The notes below the pieces were generated by a model. It searched no databases and was not told where the DNA came from. It saw nothing but the letters and a program-made list of their open reading frames with translations. Made by a program: the position numbers and the translations under genes. DNA of 60,432 nt from CAZHOS01 sp964534605 (GTDB lineage: Bacteria; Patescibacteriota; Saccharimonadia; Saccharimonadales; VXPC01), in the NCBI GenBank assembly GCA_964534605.1, contig CAZHOS010000002.1:1-60432 (forward strand), read 5' to 3'. Position 1 is the first letter of the stretch, and every line of letters begins with the position of its first letter. This document shows positions 1 to 7,286 of the stretch, piece by piece.

Positions 1-1392
1 ATGGATTTTAGCGCCCGAGCAGGCTACTGAGTGGAAGAGGCCATCTGCTGGGGGACTAGCTAGGTTACTGTTAAGGTAGCCTTTAGAGACTGCTAGTAGG
101 TATGGGTAGCTGCGGCGTGATAGGTGGCACAGGTTACGTCCTAGAAACGTTTCGGTATCACCCTGATTGTCTGTATCTGGTTCGTACCATGTGCCTCCCT
201 GGGTGTCGCCTTCGCCAGAGCTAAAGCTGTCGCCAAGCGCCAAATAGCCACGGGCGCTGCTGGTGTAGCCTTCTGCAGAAAAAATTATGCGTGTACGAGG
301 GTTTATCGAGGGTTCGTCGACAACGTCTATCGTTAGCTCGGCGCCGTTAGGGCTAAACTGCGGACTAGAGGGCAATCGCTGGCCGTTAAGCGGGTCTGGG
401 TATGCAGCCTCTAGGTCCTCGCTAATCGATATACTACTACAACCTTCGGTATTATTACCCCCCAATACATAGCCATCGAAGTCATAAGTAGTCTGACAAC
501 CAGCTAGGTGGTGGATCCGACTAGAGCCAATGCCATAAGTGATTGACGGTGTACGAGCCGAATAAGCATACTGACCATCATTGCTTATGGCTAAAGACCA
601 GCCCCTAGAGCTGGAGCTAATCTCGTAAAAAGGCGTGATCTCCTGCTTCTCGAAATCTATCCGTACCAGCGCACCGTAGGCCATGGCCACAACTGCGTAG
701 CGCCCGTTGGAAGAGAAGGCCCACGTGTTGTAGAAAGACATGGGTCTGCCATCGGTGAATTCAAGAGGCTCTGCTTGGACATTAAAACGCCACTCCTTTT
801 GGAATATCCGGTTAGTCCTTGTGCCGAAAAATCTTAGCCCCAGTTCGCCAATTACCGGGTCTTGTTCGAACAAATTGTAATTTACGCTATAGCGAGAGCT
901 AAAGCTTGGATCAGAAGATGACTGGCCTGTAGTCTTGAGCACCACCCTACTACTAGGCACCGGTATCACTGGCTCCTCTACACGTATTAGATCGTTAAGG
1001 TCGCCTCTTGGTGCCCAGTACTGGACCGAGGGGCTGTCTATTGATAGCAGTCCGTTGTCTGTGTCTACAAAACAAGATTCACGAACAACACTCCTATCAA
1101 CTACCCAATTATTAATGTCCGCCATGCGCTCTTCGTTAGAGCTGTAAACATCATCGTAATTTCTAAGGCGTGCGTCATCTACTACCTGACAGCCTGATCG
1201 CCCAGGCGCATCCTCTCCTAGTAGGGTTGAGGAATGTACGCTTAGCCCAGAGGACCATATGTTAGGCGCATCTGTTGCTTGTGTTGAAGGCTGTATAGAT
1301 GGGGGTAAAACCCAAGCTAAACCAGCAACAAATAAAAACAATATCGCCAGCCCATGTGGCTTTCTAGTCAAATTAGTAGATCTGTAGTACAC
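1..1392 (-). CDS. Secreted SGNH/GDSL hydrolase, N-terminal part (runs off window edge)
   Basis: An open frame of 464 codons runs on the minus strand from a GTG at 1392 to the left edge without a stop. The GTG has a GGAGG Shine-Dalgarno sequence 4 bases upstream. Residues about 13-35 form a hydrophobic segment after a basic start, consistent with a signal peptide or membrane anchor. A long, beta-rich, cysteine-containing region follows, with propeller-like phrases. Around residues 383-392 the frame reads GYLALGDSFSSGEGD, the block I Gly-Asp-Ser motif of SGNH hydrolases, so a catalytic domain begins here and continues outside the window. Family knowledge: these are esterases or acyl hydrolases acting on lipids or polysaccharides. 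The substrate cannot be told, and the other catalytic blocks are not visible. Confidence 0.75.
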   Translation of the reverse strand, partial: MYYRSTNLTRKPHGLAILFLFVAGLAWVLPPSIQPSTQATDAPNIWSSGLSVHSSTLLGEDAPGRSGCQVVDDARLRNYDDVYSSNEERMADINNWVVDRSVVRESCFVDTDNGLLSIDSPSVQYWAPRGDLNDLIRVEEPVIPVPSSRVVLKTTGQSSSDPSFSSRYSVNYNLFEQDPVIGELGLRFFGTRTNRIFQKEWRFNVQAEPLEFTDGRPMSFYNTWAFSSNGRYAVVAMAYGALVRIDFEKQEITPFYEISSSSRGWSLAISNDGQYAYSARTPSITYGIGSSRIHHLAGCQTTYDFDGYVLGGNNTEGCSSISISEDLEAAYPDPLNGQRLPSSPQFSPNGAELTIDVVDEPSINPRTRIIFSAEGYTSSARGYLALGDSFSSGEGDTQGGTWYEPDTDNQGDTETFLGRNLCHLSRRSYPYLLAVSKGYLNSNLASPPADGLFHSVACSGAKIH

Positions 1393-1560
1393 CTTACCTC
1401 CCCCAAAGACATATGCGCGGAACTCTAAGTACACACATAGCTTTACACAATTTACGACTTACTTATCGTCTAAAACATTCTATACATACTTCGACAAAAT
1501 GTTTTTTAGAAATCGTTTAATAATTAACTTTTACGGAGGTAGTAAACACTCTCTAGCAGC

Positions 1561-1589
1561 AAAAACGCCGCGGCATATGCCTGGCGTTT
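1561..1589 (-). terminator. Intrinsic terminator after the mechanosensitive channel gene
   Basis: On the minus strand AAACGCC pairs with GGCGTTT, enclosing a second small GGC/GCC stem around an ATAT loop, and is followed directly by a run of five T. It lies 24 bases after the stop of the channel gene. The rest of 1393-1560 is AT-rich and shows no gene. Confidence 0.7.
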
Positions 1590-1612
1590 AATGCACGGAA
1601 TTAGCGGGAGCT

Positions 1613-2419
1613 TTACTTCATTAGTTTACTAAAGGGGATGACATGCTGGGTGTCGCCGGCGTCTACGACTACGGCAAAGCTGGTGACTTCTTTTATTTTG
1701 CCTTTTATGTCGCCGTGAGTGATCTTTTGGCCTTTGCTGTAGACCTGGCGGCCGTGGTAGCCGGCAATAATATTCTCGACAGAAACACGAGAACCCAGGC
1801 CCACTCCTAGTACGAGTATAGCGACAGCGCCAGCAACAATGACGGTAATATTATTGGTTAGCAGATTGGTATCAAAACCTAGCTCTGCCAAGGCAATGAC
1901 CGCCCCAAAGAGGATGATCACGCTGCTGGCAATATTGGCAATAACACCGGCAAAGTTGATCTGCATCTGTTGCAAACTAGTTGCCAAAATCCTGTTTACT
2001 AATTTGCCCAGCATGGCTACCGCCCCGAGCAGTATGGAGGCTGATATGACATTCGGTATATAGGCGAACACCGAGTTAATGCCTTCCTTAACCGAGCTAA
2101 GGCCGATGCTCTCGGCTGCGGATGACAGGAATAGCAAAAAGACTAGCCAGTAGAAGGTCTTACCGATGATGCTTGGTAGCGGTGCGCTCATGCCAGTCTT
2201 TTTTAGCTGGGCTTTGACTTTTGGCCCGGTAAGCGTCTCGCCGATCTTACCGACTGACGTCGCCTTGGTAACGACCGCGCGCACTATGCGGGCGATTATG
2301 TAGCCGATTAGTAGGATGACTATCAGGGTGATAAGCTTGGGCACCCACGTACTGACCAGCGCTCCAAGTTCGTTGATAGTGTCGTCGATTATTTGCGCTA
2401 TGTCTGTTGATTGGTCCAT
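1613..2419 (-). CDS. Mechanosensitive ion channel-like membrane protein
   Basis: This 268-residue protein has about four or five hydrophobic helices (near residues 28-46, 84-105, 125-145, 157-180 and 186-206) followed by a small soluble beta domain with the phrase YSKGQKITHGDIKGKI. The pattern resembles MscS-superfamily proteins with conserved TM-helix repeats, in which the last helix lines the pore and the beta domain sits in the cytoplasm. Such channels release solutes on osmotic downshock. The ATG overlaps the stop of the upstream 58-residue ORF (TAATG), with AAGGAG 6 bases before it, so translation is probably coupled. It is the last gene of a sigma factor operon, and a terminator follows. 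Confidence 0.75.
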   Translation of the reverse strand: MDQSTDIAQIIDDTINELGALVSTWVPKLITLIVILLIGYIIARIVRAVVTKATSVGKIGETLTGPKVKAQLKKTGMSAPLPSIIGKTFYWLVFLLFLSSAAESIGLSSVKEGINSVFAYIPNVISASILLGAVAMLGKLVNRILATSLQQMQINFAGVIANIASSVIILFGAVIALAELGFDTNLLTNNITVIVAGAVAILVLGVGLGSRVSVENIIAGYHGRQVYSKGQKITHGDIKGKIKEVTSFAVVVDAGDTQHVIPFSKLMK

Positions 2420-2595
2420 TATTTCTCCTTGTTGTTAGTTACAATGCTATTGAAGCTGCCTAGGTATAAATCCAGGATATCTACGGCGACCTTTGCGATA
2501 TTCACGTTCTTGTCGACCATATCCCGGTAGTTGCCTGGTGGTTCGATCTTCTTCGGGGTTACTGGTTTGGTGGTGGTCTTAGTTCGTTTTTTCAT
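2419..2595 (-). CDS. Small 58-residue protein between sigma factor and channel
   Basis: The ATG at 2595 lies inside the 3' end of the sigma factor gene (17-base overlap, different frame) and the TAA at 2421-2419 overlaps the channel ATG. The product is basic and proline-rich at its N-terminus (MKKRTKTTTKPVTPKKIEPP) and then amphipathic, with no obvious membrane segment. The exact tiling of the gap between two operon genes, with overlaps at both ends, argues that it is translated. I do not recognise a family. Its place directly after an ECF sigma factor raises the idea of a partner or anti-sigma role, but nothing in the residues shows it. Confidence 0.6.
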   Translation of the reverse strand: MKKRTKTTTKPVTPKKIEPPGNYRDMVDKNVNIAKVAVDILDLYLGSFNSIVTNNKEK

Positions 2596-3121
2596 ACTCG
2601 TCCCTTAATCTTTGCTTGATGCGCAGGATCCTCATCTTGCAAGCACCCTCTTTGACTCCTATTGTATTGGCGATGTCTGCAAACTTAAAATTGTCGACAT
2701 ACTTCATATATATAAGAGCGCGGTCTTCGTGACTGATCACCTTTAACAAATGCTCGGTATCTAGTTTTGTTTGTATCTGCTTACTAAGGCTTTCTTTAGC
2801 TAGCGAGGGGTCGATCTCTATCGAGTCGTCTAGAGGTATATGTTTGTACCTCTTGCGCATAGTACTAATACATTGATTGTAAACAATCCGGTATAGCCAA
2901 GATTTAAAACTAGCGTCCCTTCGAAAGCCGGGCAAGGCAAAATAAACTTTGGTCCAGACAAGCTGCGAAGCGTCTGAGGCCTCGTCGTAGTTACCAAGCA
3001 GCGAGTAGCAACGCTTGAAGACCAAGTCTCCAAACTCGTTAAAATAGTCCTCAAAAACAGAGCTATCGGTAGACTCCATGTCTTGCTGTAAAAGCTCTAG
3101 GCTCTCTTTGTCTGGTACCAT
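2579..3121 (-). CDS. ECF-type RNA polymerase sigma factor
   Basis: This 180-residue protein has the two-domain layout of extracytoplasmic-function sigma factors. Region 2 (about residues 20-95) includes the phrases FNEFGDLVFKRCYSLLGN and WLYRIVYNQCISTMRK. A linker follows, then region 4 (about 125-178) with HEDRALIYMKYVDNFKFADIA, a helix-turn-helix for the -35 element. Regions 1 and 3 are absent, as expected. It starts an operon with a 58-residue ORF and a mechanosensitive channel, which suggests an envelope or osmotic stress regulon. No canonical zinc-binding anti-sigma factor is adjacent. Family assignment is secure; the signal is inferred. Confidence 0.85.
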   Translation of the reverse strand: MVPDKESLELLQQDMESTDSSVFEDYFNEFGDLVFKRCYSLLGNYDEASDASQLVWTKVYFALPGFRRDASFKSWLYRIVYNQCISTMRKRYKHIPLDDSIEIDPSLAKESLSKQIQTKLDTEHLLKVISHEDRALIYMKYVDNFKFADIANTIGVKEGACKMRILRIKQRLRDEYEKTN

Positions 3122-3251
3122 CAGCTACGTACTCACTTTATTCCTTAATACTCTTTAGACGCGCCCACTGACTATAATGTAACAAATAAAATGTAGTAAT
3201 AATTACTTTTGATCATTTGTTACTATCCTTATCCTGCTTACGTCTAAATAT

Positions 3252-3303
3252 GTGAGGTCCAAAAGTGGTTATATTGAATGTGCATAACCACCTAGGGCCT
3301 CAC
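3252..3303. other. Long hairpin in a divergent intergenic region
   Basis: GTGAGGTCC (3252-3260) pairs with GGGCCTCAC (3295-3303), with one wobble position. A small internal loop follows, then GTGGTTAT (3265-3272) pairs with ATAACCAC (3284-3291) around an 11-base loop. No T-run follows on either strand, so a plain terminator is unlikely. It sits between the divergent sigma factor operon and the gene at 3354. Confidence 0.5.
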
Positions 3304-3353
3304 CTTCCCTGATATGGCTTGGGTATAAATTATTAATAACAGAGACGGCGGTC

Positions 3354-3938
3354 ATGAACAGAATCTTGCACAGAATAGGGTTGTTTTTTAACGAATCGGA
3401 TACGCCAAAAAGTATCTGGTCTGGAGTAAACGAGTACCTCTATGCTGCCGACCTGGCCAACCTCGATACTGACGACGTAGGAGACGGTGCGGCAGACAAA
3501 CTATCTATGCGAGCGACAAGTGGCTTCCAGCGCTCAACCGACATCCGCCGTGATCAGAGAATTGTCATAGCTGGCGACGATATCCGCATGGTCCATGCCA
3601 AAATGAGCAGTGCAGCAATAGAGCGCCTAGAGGAACTAGAGTTAGTGGAAATTGTTTTACAGGATAATAAGCAAAAAGGCATAACGATCAAGCAAAGTTC
3701 TGGCTACTTCATGGGTATCTACAGGGGCATCGTTGCTGCCAAGATTAATGATAGTGACTACCGCTTATACCTTCGGCTGTCGGACGACGCTCAAGATAGC
3801 CCAGTTACGCTGTATTTTAACCTTGCCAATATTGGTTACCTCAACACTCACCAAAGCATAGCTGAGTTTGCTAAGGGTAAGCGAACAAAAGGCGGTATTA
3901 ACGTGTTTGGCCAGTCTGTACTATCGTTGCGACCCTAG
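3354..3938 (+). CDS. Hypothetical soluble protein, 194 residues
   Basis: I do not recognise this protein. It is hydrophilic, with no signal peptide or membrane segment. Its first third is acidic (residues 30-45 are rich in Asp), followed by alternating short beta-like segments (TLYFNLANIGYL, YRLYLRLSDDAQ) that could form a small beta barrel. A TATAAA-like hexamer lies about 25 bases before the ATG. The 3' end overlaps the convergent membrane protein gene by 4 bases. It is divergent from the ECF sigma operon across a long hairpin, so the two may share regulation. Confidence 0.6.
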   Translation: MNRILHRIGLFFNESDTPKSIWSGVNEYLYAADLANLDTDDVGDGAADKLSMRATSGFQRSTDIRRDQRIVIAGDDIRMVHAKMSSAAIERLEELELVEIVLQDNKQKGITIKQSSGYFMGIYRGIVAAKINDSDYRLYLRLSDDAQDSPVTLYFNLANIGYLNTHQSIAEFAKGKRTKGGINVFGQSVLSLRP

Positions 3939-4648
3939 CTATCCATCTGCTTGGCAAATGATAGGCCACTAAGCTTGCCATCCCGAATCCTCTTACTGGC
4001 GAAGGCTCCGACAAAGCTAACGATACTCAGGGCTGCCAAACCTATAAGGATAGAGCTGTCTAGCAAACTACCGGATGCGATTGCTTGCTCGATACGCGAA
4101 CCAGCAAAGACGTAAGCGGTGGTACCTGGGGCAATGCCGAACGCCGTTATTGCCATGTATCTCCTGAGGTTTAGGGAGCTGAGCCCGCTGACTGCATTGG
4201 TGACATAGAACGGGAATATTGGGGCCAGGCGCGCACTGAGGAGAAAGAGCTCCTCTGATCCGTCTACTCCGTCTGTAAATTTATTCGTTGCCTCGGGGTA
4301 CTTCATGCGAATGGCGTCAGAGAATTTGTGCTTTACTAGCCAAAATGGCAAAGTGCTGCCAATAGTCGCACCTGCCACAACCAGCGCAGAGCCCGCAAAG
4401 GTGCCAAATATAGCGCCTGCTGCTAGTGTTAATATCGAGGCGATGGGCAACGACAAAGCCGCCACAACTATATAAGCGGCCACAAATAGTGCAGACGCAA
4501 GGATTGGCATTAGTTCATTCTGCTGGCGAGCAGAGTCCGAAAAGGCTGCAATATCTTCTAGCCCAATAAACATATTGCCAATTGCTGTTACCGCCGCGAA
4601 CACCGCAGCTACGGCGATGAGGTTTCGATACTTCTTTATAAAACTCAT
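3935..4648 (-). CDS. TVP38/TMEM64 (VTT domain) membrane protein
   Basis: The product has about six hydrophobic segments and the signature of the VTT/SNARE-associated Golgi family: LSLPIASILTLAAGAIFGTFAG (given here as positions about 74-95), then LFLLSARLAPIFPFYVTNAVSGL near 140-160 and the GIAPGTTAYVFAG loop. The family is linked to lipid scrambling and membrane integrity. The ATG at 4648 is preferred over an upstream TTG because TAAGTT ends 7 bases before it, the same leaderless-type spacing seen elsewhere in the window. A paralogue lies at 16388-17077. Confidence 0.85.
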   Translation of the reverse strand: MSFIKKYRNLIAVAAVFAAVTAIGNMFIGLEDIAAFSDSARQQNELMPILASALFVAAYIVVAALSLPIASILTLAAGAIFGTFAGSALVVAGATIGSTLPFWLVKHKFSDAIRMKYPEATNKFTDGVDGSEELFLLSARLAPIFPFYVTNAVSGLSSLNLRRYMAITAFGIAPGTTAYVFAGSRIEQAIASGSLLDSSILIGLAALSIVSFVGAFASKRIRDGKLSGLSFAKQMDS

Positions 4649-4693
4649 AGGGCATAACTTACGCTTCAAAACTGAAATTATCCTGATTTTCTA

Positions 4694-4755
4694 CAAAAAT
4701 GTCAAAAAAAGAAAAAGAGGCGGTGAGGAGATGCTACGCACCTCGACTCACCGCC
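4694..4755 (-). terminator. Intrinsic terminator for the gene at 4790-5542
   Basis: On the minus strand GGCGGTGAG (4755-4747) pairs perfectly with CTCACCGCC (4727-4719) around a 19-base loop and is followed by a T-rich tail. It lies 35 bases after the stop of the unknown gene upstream. Confidence 0.85.
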
Positions 4756-4789
4756 CCCGTCTACTCGGCGTCAACCGAACTCTTACTGG

Positions 4790-5542
4790 CTAGCAGTCAG
4801 GCGTGACCTGCTGCTTGACCTGTTCGGCAAAGATGTGGCTCTTCCAGCTTTCACTGTTGTGCTCACCCTCCTCGCCGACGGGAACCATACAGCAGTTAAC
4901 TGCACCGATACGCAGACCATGCTCGCGCAAGAACCACTCAACTACGTATTTCCGCAACGGAGTGGCAAATACAAACATCAGTTCCGACACCAGCTTTTCC
5001 CATTCTCTCTGACCGTTAGGGCCAGGACTTGGGGGAATAGCGATAGAACGTCGCATGACTCTAGCCTCTTCGATAACGGCCATGATATCTGGCATATCAA
5101 TAGAGATACCGTGGATGACTGCAGCTAGTGCAGGTCCAGGTATTGACGAAGCATCTGCAGATTGGACTCTGTAGATCTCTACCCTGGACATGAACTGAGG
5201 CGCACTGTCCTTCATGCCGTCCCATCCAAAGCGGATGTTTGGGTAGCCGTGCGACCGGCGAAAGCTCTCACGCACGATGTCACCAAAGGGCGTTGCCAAT
5301 ACCCGAAGGAGGCTATGTCGAGTTTCTTCGTCGAGACGCGGATCAATCACACTGAGTTGAATCGACCCACATTCGCAGCTATCGCTCTCTGGGGCGACCT
5401 TGGCAATGAAGCCAATAGGATCACCCTGCAGATCTTCCCGCAAAGACTTAATCGCAGCTTCAAGCTGGATATCTGTCATCTGTACTGGATCACTGACTTC
5501 AGAAATATCCTTCATCAGCATCGCTGTTTTTGGCATTGTCAT
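4790..5542 (-). CDS. Hypothetical protein with two similar halves, about 250 residues
   Basis: I do not recognise this soluble protein. It appears to contain an internal duplication. Residues about 78-105 read LLRVLATPFGDIVRESFRRS followed by HGYPNIRFG, and residues about 190-220 read ELMFVFATPLRKYVVEWFLR followed by EHGLRIGAV: the same helix, FATP turn, helix, Gly pattern. Each half is preceded by a beta-strand carrying a polar stretch. Four cysteines occur (two in CEC near 57-59 and two in NCCMV near the C-terminus). Two ATG codons (5542 and 5536) are possible starts; TACATT lies just upstream. It is transcribed alone and ends at a strong terminator. Confidence 0.6.
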   Translation of the reverse strand: MTMPKTAMLMKDISEVSDPVQMTDIQLEAAIKSLREDLQGDPIGFIAKVAPESDSCECGSIQLSVIDPRLDEETRHSLLRVLATPFGDIVRESFRRSHGYPNIRFGWDGMKDSAPQFMSRVEIYRVQSADASSIPGPALAAVIHGISIDMPDIMAVIEEARVMRRSIAIPPSPGPNGQREWEKLVSELMFVFATPLRKYVVEWFLREHGLRIGAVNCCMVPVGEEGEHNSESWKSHIFAEQVKQQVTPDC

Positions 5543-5584
5543 GGTAATGTACTTTCGTGTAGACGATACTGATCGGTTGACCAG

Positions 5585-5619
5585 CTTTTAGCCATCAATT
5601 AAAAAATTAATGACTAAAG
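5585..5619 (-). other. AT-rich hairpin downstream of the CooC-like gene
   Basis: On the minus strand CTTTAG-T-CAT-T-AATT pairs throughout with AATT-G-ATG-G-CTAAAG when two T-G wobbles are allowed; on the plus strand these become A-C mismatches. It lies just after the stop at 5630 and may act as a weak terminator or 3' stabiliser. Confidence 0.45.
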
Positions 5620-5629
5620 ACTGTTCAAT

Positions 5630-6720
5630 CTAAAATCCGAGGCTACTGGCGTGGTCTTGCAGCGAAAAATCTGGGTCTATCTGAGCAGCTGCGTCAGCAC
5701 CCATCCAGTCTTCTGCATTTTTGGAATGTAACTCATGACTTCGCTCTTCGAGCTTTTTCCAATCACGAGGTATTTCGGATATCGCAGCGGATAGCTTTGA
5801 TAGTTGCCCGACAAGATCTTTATCAGAATCTAGCTTTAGATCCTCCTCGCCTCTTTCTCTGGCTCGAACAAGAGAGGACTGCCCAATAACGGCCGCTAGA
5901 GTATCTACTCGCTCTTCTATAAATACCTTATCGGCTTCGTCCTGTACTTTGTTACCAACCACAAGAAGCTTGAGGTTGTGCTGCTCTACTCTCTCAGCGA
6001 ACTGATCATAGACGCTGAGCGATTTAAGGGTTGGCTCCACAACCAAAACCATTACGTCTACCTTTGCAAATAACGACGACGAGAATGCATCTGCACCGGC
6101 AGTCATGTCGACTATAACACTTTCGTCCTCTGCATCTAACATGTGACCCAAAACAAGCTCGACCGAGCCATTAAGGCCATGGTAGCAGCGAACGCCTACG
6201 TTACCTTCTGGTATTTCGCCCGCACCTGCTACTAGGACACCCTTTGTCTCTACAGCGTACCTATCCATAAACCAATCTTTAGTATCTAGGATTACAAAGT
6301 TCGATCCTTTTCCAGGAGGAGTTGTCTTTTGCATTTCTTTGGCAGTAAACCTAGGGTTGTCGCCCCGTAGATATTTTTTTATCTGGTCGAGCTCAAGCCC
6401 CAGGCTTCGCATTTCGCCGCTATAACCAAGTGCACTTGCCATATGCTGATTAATGTCAGCATCAAGAGCAAGCACTTTCTTATTATTGGAAGCCTCAAAC
6501 TCAGCGAACATCGATGCCACGGTGGTTTTACCGCTGCCACCTTTACCTACNNNNNNNNNNNNNNNNNNNNNNNNNNNNNNNNNNNNNNNNNNNNNNNNNN
6601 NNNNNNNNNNNNNNNNNNNNNNNNNNNNNNNNNNNNNNNNNNNNNNNNNNCAAACTCAGCGAACATCGATGCCACGGTGGTTTTACCGCTGCCACCTTTA
6701 CCTACGAATGCTATTTTCAT
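5630..6720 (-). CDS. CooC-like P-loop ATPase (deviant Walker A), split by an artificial gap
   Basis: The true start is the ATG at 6720, giving MKIAFVGKGGSGKTTVASMF with a deviant Walker A (residues 7-15) of the MinD/ParA/CooC class. Sequence 6496-6550 is repeated exactly at 6651-6705 around the N run. Removing the N run and one copy leaves 936 bases, exactly 312 codons in frame. Further motifs are LALDADIN (Walker A') near 33-39 and VIVDMTAGAD (Walker B) near 150-159. At 127-129 the protein reads CYH where CooC nickel ATPases have a Cys-x-Cys metal site. CooC proteins load nickel into carbon monoxide dehydrogenase, but no such enzyme is visible here. The gene is divergent from a Fur-family regulator across a shared palindrome. 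Confidence 0.75.
6551..6650. other. Assembly gap flanked by a 55-base direct duplication
   Basis: The run of 100 N is bracketed by identical 55-base segments (6496-6550 and 6651-6705). Collapsing them restores the reading frame of the ATPase gene, so no sequence is missing here. The pattern fits two contigs overlapping by an assembler k-mer of 55. Confidence 0.9.
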
Positions 6721-6747
6721 AGGTTACACAATAGATCATATCTATAC

Positions 6748-6770
6748 TTATTGCAAATATTTTGCAATAA
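6748..6770. promoter_or_regulatory. Perfect palindrome of Nur/Fur-box form
   Basis: TTATTGCAAA and TTTGCAATAA form a perfect 10-base inverted repeat with a 3-base spacer. The core is TTGCAA-N5-TTGCAA, the arrangement described for the Streptomyces nickel regulator Nur. It overlaps the probable -10 (TAATGT, 6768-6773) of the regulator gene and the probable -35 (6756-6751) of the divergent ATPase gene, whose -10 is TATTGT at 6733-6728. Bound protein would block both promoters. Confidence 0.75.
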
Positions 6771-6779
6771 TGTGTATTA

Positions 6780-7208
6780 ATGCAAAAAACAGATGAAGAG
6801 ATAACTCAGCTTATTCGCAGGAAAGGCCTGCGCTGCACGAAGACAAAACTGCGTGTTATTACTGTGCTGTCAGAGTCAAGCAGACCGCAAACAATTAAGC
6901 AGATAGCAGATTCTGCCGTGTGTAGTCACCTCGTAAGCATATACAGGTCGATAGACACACTGCTCAAGGCCGACATTATCAAGGTTGTGTCGGACAGCAA
7001 AGGTAAGCCACGCTACGAACTAAGTGATGTCCTAAACCCTCACCATCACCATATATTCTGCACCTCCTGTAGCAAGGTCGAAACCATAGATGATCACGCT
7101 ATCGAGGAGTCTATCAAAGATATCGCTACCAAAGCCGGCTACAGCTTGCAGGGCCACCAGCTAGAGCTTAGCGGCCTATGCGGCTTGTGCGCCAGAGATA
7201 AGCTCTAA
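6780..7208 (+). CDS. Fur-family metal-responsive transcriptional regulator
   Basis: This 142-residue protein has the Fur layout: an N-terminal winged helix (about 1-80, with SIYRSIDTLLKADII as the recognition region) and a C-terminal dimerisation and metal domain. Visible ligands are NPHHHHIFC (His88-91), CTSC (94-97) and CGLC (134-137); the two CxxC pairs are the usual structural zinc site. Whether it senses iron, zinc, manganese or nickel cannot be read directly. The operator upstream has Nur form and nickel superoxide dismutase is encoded in the same window, so nickel is the favoured guess. Start: the ATG 6 bases after a -10-like TAATGT. It is probably autoregulated. A terminator follows. 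Confidence 0.88.
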   Translation: MQKTDEEITQLIRRKGLRCTKTKLRVITVLSESSRPQTIKQIADSAVCSHLVSIYRSIDTLLKADIIKVVSDSKGKPRYELSDVLNPHHHHIFCTSCSKVETIDDHAIEESIKDIATKAGYSLQGHQLELSGLCGLCARDKL

Positions 7209-7213
7209 TAAGC

Positions 7214-7242
7214 AAACACACCTACTAGGTGTAGGTGTGTTT
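7214..7242. terminator. Perfect hairpin after the Fur-family gene
   Basis: AAACACACCTAC pairs perfectly with GTAGGTGTGTTT around a 5-base loop, starting 5 bases after the stop codon. The following T-content is modest, but the position fits a terminator that may serve both convergent genes. Confidence 0.7.
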
Positions 7243-7286
7243 CTCTGGGATTTTTAGGAACCCCTGTGCTTAAGCAGTAAGCTGAC

